Positions 46,582-54,801 of a stretch of 64,000 nt of DNA are shown here, piece after piece (the stretch's first letter is position 1; the number at the start of each line of letters is the position of its first letter). The notes below the pieces were generated by a model. The model was not told the origin of the DNA, did not search any database, and worked only from the letters and a program-made list of their open reading frames with translations. A program made the position numbers and the translations under genes. Location of the stretch: the NCBI RefSeq assembly GCF_035486915.1, contig NZ_DATHMR010000015.1, forward strand, positions 1 to 64,000. The letters are read 5' to 3'. The DNA comes from Dyella_B sp035486915. GTDB lineage: Bacteria > Pseudomonadota > Gammaproteobacteria > Xanthomonadales > Rhodanobacteraceae.

Positions 46582-48033
46582 TTACAACGTGAAGAGCCCC
46601 AGGAACGACTGGATGGGCATAGCGTCCAGCTTAGCCGGGTCCGCCGTGGCCTCTAGGATGGCCTTAACGCGGTGCGACGGCAAATGCCCACGCATGGCGC
46701 CCTCAAACTTCTTCAAAAGCACGGGGATACCTTCGCCACGGCGCTTGCGATGGCCGATCGGATAGTCGATGGAGACCTTTTCGGTACTGCTACCGTCCTT
46801 GAAGAACACCTGGACCGAATTGCCGATGTAACGCTTGTCCGGGTCGAAGTAGTCCTTGGTGAACTGCGGGTTCTCGGTCACCACCATCTTTTCGCGCAGG
46901 GCGTCGATGCGCGGGTCGGCAGCCACATCGTCGTTATAGTCGTCAGCGGTCAGACGGCCGAAGATCAACGGCACGGCCACCATGTACTGGATGCAGTGGT
47001 CGCGGTCGGCGTAGTTGGCCAGCGGACCGGTCTTGTCGATGATGCGGCAACCGGCTTCCTGCGTCTCAAGGACCACCTTCTCGATCTGGTCGAGCTTGCC
47101 CGCCACCTGACTGTGCAGCTTCATCGCACACTCCACGGCGGTTTGCGCGTGGAATTCAGCCGGGAAGCTGATCTTGAACAGCACGTTTTCCATGACGTAG
47201 CTGCCGAACGGGCGCTCGAACTGGAACGCGTTGCCTTTGAAGGCCACGTCGTAATAACCCCAAGTCTTGGCCGAAAGCGCCGACGGATAGCCGACCACGC
47301 CACGGTAGACGGCGTTGATAGCGTGCGTGACGGCACGGCGGCAGGCGTCACCCGCGGCCCAGCTCTTGCGCGGCCCGGTGTTTGGCGCATGGCGATAGGT
47401 GCGCAGCGCACCGTTGTCGATCCAGCTGTGCGACACAGCGGTCGTAATCTGCTCCTTGTTGCCACCCAGCATCGCCGTGGCGACTGCCGTAGAGGCGAGG
47501 CGAACCAGAATCACGTGATCCTGACCCACGCGGTTGAAGCTGTTGAGCAGCGCGTAGCAGCCCTGGATTTCATGCGCCTTGATGGCGTAGGTCAGCACGT
47601 CGTGCACGGTCAGCGGCTTGCCGCCTTCGCGCTCGGCCTTGCGGCTGAGGTAATCGGCCACGGCAAGAATTGCGCCGAGGTTGTCCGACGGATGGCCCCA
47701 CTCCGCGGCGAGCCACGTGTCGTTGAAATCCAGCCAGCGGATCTGCGTACCGATGGCGAACGCGGCCTGCACCGGATCGAGCTCATGGCTGGTGCCCGGC
47801 ACGCGCGCGCCGCCCGGCAGCGTGGCGCCCGGCACCAAAGGACCCAGATGCTTGACGCATTCGGGAAACTTCATCGCCATCATCGCCGTCGCCAGCGAAT
47901 CGAGCAGCATGTAGCGCGCGGTGTCGTAAGCCTCTTTCGAATCGATCCGGTAGTCGGCAACGTAGTTGGCAATGTCGACGAGCGGCTGATCGGGGTCAGG
48001 ACGCTTGGCGGAACGAATATCGTGAGCGCTCAT
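46582..48033 (-). CDS. prpD: 2-methylcitrate dehydratase
   Basis: 483 aa MmgE/PrpD family. Dehydrates 2-methylcitrate to 2-methyl-cis-aconitate in propionate breakdown. Family text includes LDSLATAMMAM, RWLDFNDTWLAAEWGHPSDN and GPRKSWAAGDA, with an uninterrupted full-length frame. prpC and prpB are on the same strand but 7-9 kb away, with unrelated genes between. No prpR regulator is seen nearby. Confidence 0.95.
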   Translation of the reverse strand: MSAHDIRSAKRPDPDQPLVDIANYVADYRIDSKEAYDTARYMLLDSLATAMMAMKFPECVKHLGPLVPGATLPGGARVPGTSHELDPVQAAFAIGTQIRWLDFNDTWLAAEWGHPSDNLGAILAVADYLSRKAEREGGKPLTVHDVLTYAIKAHEIQGCYALLNSFNRVGQDHVILVRLASTAVATAMLGGNKEQITTAVSHSWIDNGALRTYRHAPNTGPRKSWAAGDACRRAVTHAINAVYRGVVGYPSALSAKTWGYYDVAFKGNAFQFERPFGSYVMENVLFKISFPAEFHAQTAVECAMKLHSQVAGKLDQIEKVVLETQEAGCRIIDKTGPLANYADRDHCIQYMVAVPLIFGRLTADDYNDDVAADPRIDALREKMVVTENPQFTKDYFDPDKRYIGNSVQVFFKDGSSTEKVSIDYPIGHRKRRGEGIPVLLKKFEGAMRGHLPSHRVKAILEATADPAKLDAMPIQSFLGLFTL

Positions 48034-48147
48034 GGCAGGGTCTCAGGTGTAGGGAAACGCACATTGTAGCCGCCCGGACCGCTCCGAGGCACCGTTCGCC
48101 GACTTGACCGGCCGTGCCGCCCTCTCGAAAATCCATGCGAATCATCC

Positions 48148-48262
48148 CAAAGGGGAGTAGTTCCGGATGCAGCAGCCCGCATCCGCGCGGTGGACGTCAT
48201 CACGAGCGAGACATCGCTCCGGGCACCGCGGTGGTTTTATGCCACGAACGAGACTTTTGCGG
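48148..48262 (+). promoter_or_regulatory. yybP-ykoY (manganese) riboswitch
   Basis: Conserved elements appear in order: AAAGGGGAGTAG (48149-48160), the pair GGATGC / GCATCC, then GACGTCATCACGAGCG, CCGGGCACC, and CGAGACTTTTGC (48249-48260). These match the yybP-ykoY aptamer, which senses Mn2+ through the two cross-helix loops. It lies about 60 nt before a TerC-family gene, one of the classes this riboswitch controls. The sequence after the aptamer (GGTGATGGCGGGCC and on) is GC-rich without a T tract, so control may act on translation. Confidence 0.9.
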
Positions 48263-48322
48263 TGATGGCGGGCCGCGCGCGTCCGTCGTCGCCGCTTGAG
48301 TCCCGCGCGCCAAGGAATCTCA

Positions 48323-48994
48323 ATGGCCTTTCCCACTCACCTGCTATACGACCTGCTGACCATTGTTTTGCTGGATCTAGTCCTGGCGGGCGACAACGCC
48401 ATTGTGATCGCCCTCGCCGCACGCAAACTACCCAAGCAGTTGCAGAAACGCGCCGTATTCTGGGGAACCGTTGGCGCCGTCGCTGTGCGCATCGTGCTGA
48501 CGTTGCTGGTGGTATATCTGCTCAATCTTCCGGGGTTGATGCTGATTGGCGGCCTATTGTTGTTGCCTATTGCTTGGAAACTGTTGAAACCCGACGACGG
48601 CAACGAGCACGCCGTCGCCCCCGCTGAAAACTTTGTCGCGGCATTGCGCACGATCATCGTCGCCGATGCACTGATGGGTCTGGATAACGTGCTCGCCATC
48701 GCAGGTGCTGCAAAGGGACACATGGGATTGGTCGTAGCCGGTCTGTTGATCAGCATTCCATTGGTCGTGTGGGGCTCGACGCTGATACTGAAATTGATCG
48801 AACGCTTTCCCATCATCGTCTACGCCGGCGCAGCGGCCATTGCGTGGACAGCTGGTCGCATGATCAGTCACGAGAAGTTGTGGCTCGATTGGTTCACCGC
48901 GCACGGATGGATGAAGCACGTGCTTGAGGTTGCTTTGGTCGTCGCCGTTTGCGGCGGGCGATGGTTGTTCAATCGCCGCACACGCAAAGCTTGA
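48323..48994 (+). CDS. TerC-family membrane protein, probable Mn2+ exporter (YjbE/Alx type)
   Basis: 223 aa with about seven membrane helices. TerC-family acidic motifs lie within helices: LDLVLAGDNAIVIALAA near the start and VADALMGLDNVLAIAGAA in the middle, likely to hold the metal. The ATG at 48323 follows CAAGGAATCT. The riboswitch upstream strongly suggests expression in excess manganese, so Mn2+ export (possibly loading metal for exported enzymes) is the inferred role. Named tellurium resistance in many annotations, which is not supported here. Confidence 0.9.
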   Translation: MAFPTHLLYDLLTIVLLDLVLAGDNAIVIALAARKLPKQLQKRAVFWGTVGAVAVRIVLTLLVVYLLNLPGLMLIGGLLLLPIAWKLLKPDDGNEHAVAPAENFVAALRTIIVADALMGLDNVLAIAGAAKGHMGLVVAGLLISIPLVVWGSTLILKLIERFPIIVYAGAAAIAWTAGRMISHEKLWLDWFTAHGWMKHVLEVALVVAVCGGRWLFNRRTRKA

Positions 48995-49076
48995 GCCGAG
49001 CGAGCCAAAGACCCTCCTCCTTGCCCGGCGCCGATGCGCAACTCCCGCAAGACGCAACGGCTCCGGGTCACCGCCC

Positions 49077-49934
49077 TCAGAAGCGGAAACGCAAGTAGAC
49101 CGACGGACCGTCGAGATCCAGTGCCACGTCATCGTGGTAATACTCTTTTCGATCGTGCACGCTGATGCGCGTGTAATCGTACTCGGCGCCAAAGCCGACA
49201 TTCTTCCAGGGGAACCATTCGACGCCCAGCGCGCCATCGTAGATGTGGCCGCCGAGATCGCCGTTCTTCTTCAAGCCCTGCGCGTTGAAGTACATGCGAA
49301 TGTTGTCGGTGAAAGCGTGACGCCAGCCAAGCTCGAGCTCAGGCGCCCAGGCGTTTTCGCTGGCACTCGCGGACGCCTCGCCCAAGAAATTCCCGTTCAA
49401 GCTCGCTTGGCCCTTGATGCCCGCAAAAATGTGGTAGTAGCCCGCACCAAGGCCTACACCAAATACGTCGCTGCTGTGCCCAAACCACCATTTGTACGCG
49501 GCGCTGCCGAAGTCGAAATTAAGCCTGCCGGTGATGGAAGCATTCGCATTGTACGTATTACCGTCGAAATCGAAGGCTGCGCCTGCTGATCCGGTGCGCG
49601 ACTGCTCGACGCGATAATAGTCAAAAGAAAAACCCTGGCTATCGCCTAACAAGAAGTCGAAGCGAAGTCGCGGTACGACCTCGTGCTGGGGAAAGCCAAG
49701 GTCGTGCTGTAGATTGAGATTGCCATGCACATCGTATTGATTCAGCCCCGCACCAATCGTCGTGCTTGTATTGGCGTAATAGCCACCCAGCCATAAGCTA
49801 ACGCGGTCGAGTGCAGGGGAAATGGTATCGGAGCTTGAACTGTCGGTACTTTGCGCAAATACAGAACCACTTGTCAGGGCGAGTCCTACAAACATGACTC
49901 GGCTGCAAGCGGTTAAGCGAGCGGTACGGTGCAT
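49077..49934 (-). CDS. Outer membrane beta-barrel protein
   Basis: 285 aa, signal peptide with cleavage near SVFAQ, then a Ser/Asp stretch. The rest alternates aromatic and small residues in beta-strand pattern (VSLWLGGYYANTS, FSFDYYRVEQSRT, VFGVGLGAGYYHIFAG), ending in VYLRFRF with the terminal Phe needed for BAM insertion. Probably a 10-12 strand barrel. Ribosome site AAGGAGACGC before the ATG. Function unknown. Single gene, convergent with the TerC gene; its promoter should lie in 49935-50173. Confidence 0.8.
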   Translation of the reverse strand: MHRTARLTACSRVMFVGLALTSGSVFAQSTDSSSSDTISPALDRVSLWLGGYYANTSTTIGAGLNQYDVHGNLNLQHDLGFPQHEVVPRLRFDFLLGDSQGFSFDYYRVEQSRTGSAGAAFDFDGNTYNANASITGRLNFDFGSAAYKWWFGHSSDVFGVGLGAGYYHIFAGIKGQASLNGNFLGEASASASENAWAPELELGWRHAFTDNIRMYFNAQGLKKNGDLGGHIYDGALGVEWFPWKNVGFGAEYDYTRISVHDRKEYYHDDVALDLDGPSVYLRFRF

Positions 49935-50173
49935 GGTGCGTCTCCTTGTTGGATTTTTTTGGCAAATGCATGCCCGGAACGATTCATTGCGTTCCCAAGA
50001 AGTAATGAGTGATTCCCCGGCTTAAATAGTAGGGATGCCAAACGTGCACGCACCGTGCAAAGCACGGGATTTTTTTGCGCACAACATACTCGCGAAGGAT
50101 TTATCTGCCTTGCGCTGGGTGTATGTTCAGTGATGTCGACGTCGCGCGGCGGGCAAGCAACGCAAATTCCATG

Positions 50174-50200
50174 AAGTCATCATCGATATGATGATGACTT
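50174..50200 (-). terminator. Hairpin at the end of the amyloid-like operon
   Basis: AAGTCATCAT / ATGATGACTT perfect 10-bp stem with a 7-nt loop, 16 nt after the last stop. No T run, so it may act as a 3'-end stabiliser. No gene is seen in 49935-50215. Confidence 0.5.
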
Positions 50201-50215
50201 TCACACTCGCGCGAA

Positions 50216-51616
50216 TCAGTACATCATCGGCACGCGAACGGTGACGGTGGCGTCAGGCGTATCTCGTGTCACGCCAACACCCAACGTGAAATTCAGCGTG
50301 CGCTTTTCGTTAAATCGATAAGAACCGCCGATCAGCAGCGAACCTAACCAAATCTTGGTTGAGCCCGGCACTTTCTGGTTACTCTCGTACGTTGTGCCAA
50401 TAAACGTCTGGTCGTAGCCAATACTGAGCGATGCCTTGTCGTTGAGCGCCATGCCCATGCCGATGCTGATATCGGCCTCGTTACCCATCTTCACGTTACC
50501 TAAATACTGTCGCCCGGCCAGCAAAATGTTTTCGTACACATTGTGGCGTTCGACGTTATAGAGATAACTCAAATTACCGAAGAACACGACCGGATCGGAA
50601 GGGAACAACCACGTCACGCCGGGCTGAAGCGTATAGAAACCCGAACCCGTGGGTTGCTGCAATGGCAGGCCCGTGCCGGTGAGGTTCTCGACACAACGCG
50701 TCACGCAGTCGGTGACGACCTGGAAAGGATCGGTACCCGTGCGCGATTTGAAACGGAACCAACCGATGTAATACGCGCTATCGGCGCCACCGTTGTTGAT
50801 CTGATAGCGTGCGGTCGCTTCGATATCGCCAAGTCCTTTGCCGCTGGAACTGAACACGCTGTTCACGGCAGAACCGGTAAGCACGGCGCGGCTGACGGTG
50901 TCATCGTGCGTATCCACATAAGGCACGCGCACTTCCAGTTCAAGGCGATTGGTGATGCCGTAACGCGCGGTCAGCACCGCGGTCTGCGTGGTGTCGCGTA
51001 CTTCTCGCACATCGATCAAACCGATCAGGATCGCCGGGATAATGGTGTAACCCACCAACGCGACACGATCGGCGGTTGAATAGCCGAACTGATAAGCCGG
51101 CTCGATGACGATCTTGTTTTTCGGCGTCAGCACACCCGGCTGCTGGAAGATCGGCGCCACTTCCGGCGGTCGCGAATTCTGTGCCGGTGCCTGTCCGACC
51201 GGTTCCGAAGGAGCGCCAGGCGCTGCGGGGGTTTGCTGCGATGCTTGTTGATCCGGAACCGCATCCGGCGACGGCATCGGCAACGCCGTGGCCGTGCCGC
51301 CCGCAGCTGCAATATTTCCGCCGCGCTGTTTGTCCAGCTCATCCATGCCGACAGCATGTCGCAACGCCTTGTAATCGGCCGCTTGCTGGGCGAGTTGCTG
51401 TTGAAGCGCGTCGATCTGGCTGCGCATCGCTTCAATGCGCTTGTCCTGATCTTCTAGACGCTGCCGAATGACAGGCGATGACGCAGTATCGGCTTTCGTC
51501 GGTATCGATACCGACGAAGACGATGCCGGCACATCCTGACCAACCGCCACGCCACAAAACAGCACCAAGCCGGCACAGCCGGCTGCGCATGCCCACTGGT
51601 TGCGTTTAGGTTCCAT
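50216..51616 (-). CDS. Outer-membrane porin with coiled-coil N-terminus (FapF-like)
   Basis: 466 aa. Signal peptide (residues 1-27), then a coiled coil at about 50-90 (RLEDQDKRIEAMRSQIDALQ), a Pro/Ala/Gln-rich linker (110-155), and GVLTPKNKIVIEPAYQFGYS, which opens a beta-barrel to the C-terminus (VTVRVPMMY). Signal, coiled coil, linker and barrel match the plan of FapF, the secretion pore of Pseudomonas functional amyloid, and the Phenol_MetA_deg-like transporter family. Start ATG 51616 has GGAAGGAAG upstream. It is last in the operon and likely exports the small proteins encoded before it. Orthology is inferred from architecture and context. Confidence 0.8.
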   Translation of the reverse strand: MEPKRNQWACAAGCAGLVLFCGVAVGQDVPASSSSVSIPTKADTASSPVIRQRLEDQDKRIEAMRSQIDALQQQLAQQAADYKALRHAVGMDELDKQRGGNIAAAGGTATALPMPSPDAVPDQQASQQTPAAPGAPSEPVGQAPAQNSRPPEVAPIFQQPGVLTPKNKIVIEPAYQFGYSTADRVALVGYTIIPAILIGLIDVREVRDTTQTAVLTARYGITNRLELEVRVPYVDTHDDTVSRAVLTGSAVNSVFSSSGKGLGDIEATARYQINNGGADSAYYIGWFRFKSRTGTDPFQVVTDCVTRCVENLTGTGLPLQQPTGSGFYTLQPGVTWLFPSDPVVFFGNLSYLYNVERHNVYENILLAGRQYLGNVKMGNEADISIGMGMALNDKASLSIGYDQTFIGTTYESNQKVPGSTKIWLGSLLIGGSYRFNEKRTLNFTLGVGVTRDTPDATVTVRVPMMY

Positions 51617-51674
51617 CTTCCTTCCCCCTTCCTTTGTGCACATGTCGTTCCCCAACTGGGCTATGTCATCGCTA

Positions 51675-52217
51675 TCAATGTCCAAGGGCTTGTACAGACG
51701 CGTTCTGCAATGCTTGCTGCAGAGCTTCGCCGCGGAATGCGTTGAGCGTATTCACCCCCACATTCAGGGTGGTGAGGTTGCTGATGGTTTGATTGTTCAG
51801 CGTGTTCTGAATCACCGTCGCGCCAGCGGTTTGTCCCATCGACGACGGTGTGAAGGAATTGCCGGAGCCTATCTGTATATTCACCGTGCCAAGCGCCGAT
51901 GCGAGCGCTGTAGCCTGTTGCGTGGTGATGCGCGCAATGTCGGGGACATTCACGCTCGTGTAGGAAACAAGCGCGCCATCGACGTAGACAGCGCGCACGA
52001 TACCAAACGAGGCCTCCAGACCATTTCCCAGATCGAATCCACCGCGCACCGTGTCCAAGCGCGCGTTGGGAACGGGAAATCCAAAACCGGCCACCTGATG
52101 CACCGCGATGGGCGCTGAAGGCACAGACTGTGCGTGCGCGAGTGCCGCGCAACCCAATGCTCCGAGCGCAATGCTTATGCGCAGCGCGAGATGTAACGCA
52201 GATATAGGCCGCCTCAT
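51675..52217 (-). CDS. Small exported protein of the amyloid-like operon (180 aa)
   Basis: Signal peptide (ISIALGALGCAALAHAQ). The mature part has a beta-type segment (GGFDLGNGLEASFGIVRAVY) and an Asn/Gln/Thr-rich C-terminus with GATVIQNTLNNQTISNLTTL. The VIQN motif recalls the VIQNSG of the 133-aa protein encoded two genes upstream. The ATG at 52217 overlaps the peptidase stop by 4 nt. Position matches FapE of Pseudomonas (between peptidase and porin), but sequence identity cannot be claimed by eye. Possibly a minor fibre or secretion component. Confidence 0.78.
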   Translation of the reverse strand: MRRPISALHLALRISIALGALGCAALAHAQSVPSAPIAVHQVAGFGFPVPNARLDTVRGGFDLGNGLEASFGIVRAVYVDGALVSYTSVNVPDIARITTQQATALASALGTVNIQIGSGNSFTPSSMGQTAGATVIQNTLNNQTISNLTTLNVGVNTLNAFRGEALQQALQNASVQALGH

Positions 52218-52906
52218 ATGTCACCCGGTCCGTATTTGGACATGGTGATCGTGTCCAGCCCGCGCCGGTCGATACCTATGCCCAGTGGTGCGACAGGCGC
52301 GGAACGCCAATCGCTGTCGGCATTGAAGCGTGCGAATTCGCGCCGGTTGTGTATGACGAACAACAGTCCGCTCTTCCACAACGTGTTGAAGCGGTTGATG
52401 GGAATGACTCGCGTACCTAGCGCAGGATCGCCCACCAGCACGCGACCATAGCGAATGCCTTTGATCACCACGAAATGGTGATAGCCACGATCCTGGATCA
52501 ACACGATCGCCGGAAGCCCAGCCTTTTGCAGTTGATCCAGCGATGCGTGAAAACCATCCGCATCGAAGCCAATGCTTTCCAGATAAAGCTTGATGTCGAG
52601 CAGCGAGAAACCTTCCTTGTTGATCTTCCTGCGATCGCCATGCAGGTACATCTGGGCAAAGACGATCTGCTCGTTCACCGGAAAGTTGTATTGATAAGTC
52701 AGCAACGTCGCCACGGCAGCGGAGCCGCAGCTGAAGTCATATTTCTGATGGATCGTGTTACGGAACTTGACTTCCTTCAGCGTTGCCAGATGCATCGTGT
52801 AGGTTTGGCCTAAGTTATCGTTGATAGATACCGTCGCCGCCGACACACCACTCACCGCAGTCGCCGCGAAGAGGAGCGTCGCCAACGATGGCATCCATCG
52901 ATTCAT
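52214..52906 (-). CDS. C39-like cysteine peptidase of the amyloid-like operon (FapD-like)
   Basis: 230 aa with a signal peptide (SLATLLFAATAVSGVSA), so it is periplasmic. The papain-like C39 core has Q54 and C60 in HQKYDFSCGSAAVATLL, the histidine in YHHFVVIKG (H143/H144) and D160 in LVGDPALG. Classical C39 domains are fused to ABC exporters at double-glycine leaders; this one stands alone, as FapD does in Pseudomonas, where it is needed for amyloid export. It overlaps both neighbours by 4 nt, so three genes are translationally linked. Confidence 0.88.
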   Translation of the reverse strand: MNRWMPSLATLLFAATAVSGVSAATVSINDNLGQTYTMHLATLKEVKFRNTIHQKYDFSCGSAAVATLLTYQYNFPVNEQIVFAQMYLHGDRRKINKEGFSLLDIKLYLESIGFDADGFHASLDQLQKAGLPAIVLIQDRGYHHFVVIKGIRYGRVLVGDPALGTRVIPINRFNTLWKSGLLFVIHNRREFARFNADSDWRSAPVAPLGIGIDRRGLDTITMSKYGPGDI

Positions 52907-53304
52907 GGCTTCATCTCAACGTTGACGATCACACCGTTCTGAATCAGAACATTGTTTCCACTGTTCTGAATCACCGACGGAAGGCCTGATGCATTTGAAA
53001 AAGCATCCCCTGTGATGGCGTTGCTTCCGGTGACGACTTGCGAGGCACTGTCATTGGAAACGGTACCAGTGATGGCTTGCGTGCTGTTGGTAGTGATCGC
53101 GCCACCGCTGTAGCGCTTGAGCGTATCGGTACTCACCGGCGCGCCAAAAATATCGACACTGCTTTGCTGCACACTGGCAGAAGGAGGAGTGCTTCCACGC
53201 GGCGGATTGCCGGCACTCGCAGGCGGATCGCCCGCCAGCACCCATCCTGGCAACCCCATTGCACATACCACTGCCGCACTCACAACGATTGTTGACCGGG
53301 ACAT
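52903..53304 (-). CDS. Small exported Asn/Thr/Ser-rich protein of the amyloid-like operon (133 aa)
   Basis: Signal peptide (STIVVSAAVVCAMGLPGWVLA). The mature chain has Asn/Thr/Ser/Gly-rich short repeats (TTNSTQAITGTVSND, VVTGSNAITGDAF) and the C-terminal motif VIQNSGNNVLIQNGVIVNV. The same pattern (I-x-Q-N-S-G-x3-L-I-Q-x-G-V-x-V) ends the Gly-rich protein encoded next to it. Composition and motif suggest an amyloid subunit or nucleator. The ATG at 53304 has CGGAG 8 nt upstream and is chosen over a longer frame to 53382 because it gives a proper signal peptide. Confidence 0.78.
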   Translation of the reverse strand: MSRSTIVVSAAVVCAMGLPGWVLAGDPPASAGNPPRGSTPPSASVQQSSVDIFGAPVSTDTLKRYSGGAITTNSTQAITGTVSNDSASQVVTGSNAITGDAFSNASGLPSVIQNSGNNVLIQNGVIVNVEMKP

Positions 53305-53429
53305 GGCACGACTCCGAACGCATGAGCGCATCGAATACGACCGTGCGCCGACCGGTTGCATGCGCAGCCGGTCGGCCCGCACAGCAACGGTGAAGCGATG
53401 CGCGCTTCACCGTGCTGATCAGTCGCTAC

Positions 53430-54389
53430 TCAATGGCCGCCTACGTTCAGATTGGCTTGAACGGTCACGCCCTGCTGAATCAACGCAGCTGCGCCACTGT
53501 TCTGGGCAATCGTCGTAATGCCAGCTGCTGCCGCTGCGGTGCTGTCCATGGTGTTGGACATATTGAAGGTGCCAGCATCTGCCATGGTGCTGCCGCCTGC
53601 ACCGCCTGCGCCGCCTGCGCCACCCGCACCGTTACCGCCAGTGGGTGTGCCGCCTGCACCGCCTGCACCGCCTGCACCGCCGGCACTTGCAACAGTTCCG
53701 CTCGTTCCGCCCATTGAACTGCTGCTGCCGGTCGTCGACGAAGCTGCGCCAGCCGTTGAGGTACCGCCTGTACCCTCTCCCTCACCCGCGGTCGCGGTAC
53801 CGCTGCCGCCACCGGCCTTGGCTCCGCCGCCATCGCCCGATGCACCCGCGCCGCTCGCTCCGCTTCCTGCAAACGCACCGCCACTGTTGGAGAGCGATCC
53901 ACCGGCTTGTCCGCTGTGAGCATTGGCATTGCCGCCGCTACCGCCGGATCCGCCACCGCCATCTACGGCTATGCCGCCCAGACCTGCACCACCCTTGCCA
54001 CCTTTTCCGCCGTTGGCATTGCCGTTGTCCTGTGCCCAGTTGCCAATGCCGGAGACAGAAACATTTGACACCTCTCCGCTCAAGTCGCTGCTGGCGGTTG
54101 CTGTGCTGTTATTGAATGCGTCGCTGACTGTCGACGTTGCGTTACCAGCATTCGCGGCGGCACTGCCCATGCCGTTACTGGTGGAGTCGTCACCGCTGTC
54201 AGTAATGGCGACGGCGTTGGAGTGTGTGCTCGAGTTGGTGTTGGTGTTGGAGTGTGTACTCGAGTTGGTGTTGGAACTCGTGATGGAGCCATGATTCTTG
54301 TTGTTCTGGTTGGAGTTGTCGTCAGCCATAGCAGGGAGGGCAAGTCCCAAGCCAACCGTCACTGCCATAAAGATTAGAGTCTTGCGCAT
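53430..54389 (-). CDS. Glycine-rich exported protein, candidate amyloid fibre subunit (319 aa)
   Basis: Signal peptide (MRKTLIFMAVTVGLGLALPA then MADD). The mature N-terminus is Asn/Ser/Thr/His-rich with two 30-bp tandem repeats in the DNA (54217-54276). The middle (about 120-280) is a Gly/Ala/Ser low-complexity stretch (GGKGGKGGAGLGG, GGAGGAGGAGG). The C-terminus is GITTIAQNSGAAALIQQGV, sharing the Q-N-S-G-x3-L-I-Q-x-G-V motif with the 133-aa protein. Start ATG 54389 has GGGAGGAATC upstream. First gene of the operon, behind a sigma-54 promoter. It likely is the main secreted fibre; the amyloid role is inferred. Confidence 0.78.
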   Translation of the reverse strand: MRKTLIFMAVTVGLGLALPAMADDNSNQNNKNHGSITSSNTNSSTHSNTNTNSSTHSNAVAITDSGDDSTSNGMGSAAANAGNATSTVSDAFNNSTATASSDLSGEVSNVSVSGIGNWAQDNGNANGGKGGKGGAGLGGIAVDGGGGSGGSGGNANAHSGQAGGSLSNSGGAFAGSGASGAGASGDGGGAKAGGGSGTATAGEGEGTGGTSTAGAASSTTGSSSSMGGTSGTVASAGGAGGAGGAGGTPTGGNGAGGAGGAGGAGGSTMADAGTFNMSNTMDSTAAAAAGITTIAQNSGAAALIQQGVTVQANLNVGGH

Positions 54390-54751
54390 GTTGATTCCTC
54401 CCGGGAACGGATGCGGTTTGACCCCCTGTTTTTTACTCGTGAAGCTCCGATATGTGGCAAGACGCGTGCCAGTCGTGCGTAGGTAACGTACCGTCAGCAA
54501 CATGTAGTGAAATCAGTCGATTGCGGCTCATTCACGTATCTGAAAATCGTCAGTTTCTTCAGGTGGTGATGCACGAATGCAACACCGACGATGGCAGCGC
54601 GTTCGTTTTCAACGACATGTCGACGCGCAGGTGCCGTGGCAACAGCAATTCATGCAACAACTGTCATGCATGGATGGGTGTATCAACCGTGCTACATCAG
54701 GTATGCACCATTGGCACGTCGCCAAACGAATGTTTAGTCAACGCAATGTAA
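54390..54751. other. Upstream region of the amyloid-like operon
   Basis: About 360 bases with no gene I can support; the 99-codon frame on the plus strand lacks any protein character. It holds the sigma-54 promoter listed separately and presumably the enhancer sites of its activator further upstream. Confidence 0.5.
54456..54471 (-). promoter_or_regulatory. Sigma-54 (RpoN) -24/-12 promoter of the amyloid-like operon
   Basis: TGGCACGCGTCTTGCC on the minus strand fits the RpoN consensus TGGCACR-N4-TTGCW closely: GG and GC are exactly 10 bp apart. Transcription would start near 54444, giving a leader of about 55 nt before the first gene. Such a promoter needs an AAA+ enhancer-binding protein; none is encoded nearby, so the activator is elsewhere. 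Confidence 0.75.
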
Positions 54752-54779
54752 AAAAAGAGGAAGCTTGCGCTCCCTCTTT
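54752..54779 (-). terminator. Rho-independent terminator of prpB-prpC
   Basis: On the minus strand AAAGAGGGAGC / GCTTCCTCTTT (one mismatch) with a GCAA loop is followed by seven T, about 22 nt after the prpC stop. Confidence 0.9.
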
Positions 54780-54801
54780 CTTCGGCCTGACAACCCTGTG
54801 A

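Noticed and set aside
53517..54010. CRISPR-like or VNTR array suggested by repeated GCCGCC/CACCGCC text
   Set aside because: The repeats are glycine/alanine codons of the Gly-rich gene, irregular in length and without spacers.
54452..54751. 99-codon plus-strand frame before the amyloid-like operon
   Set aside because: Lies over the sigma-54 promoter; no start signal or domain.
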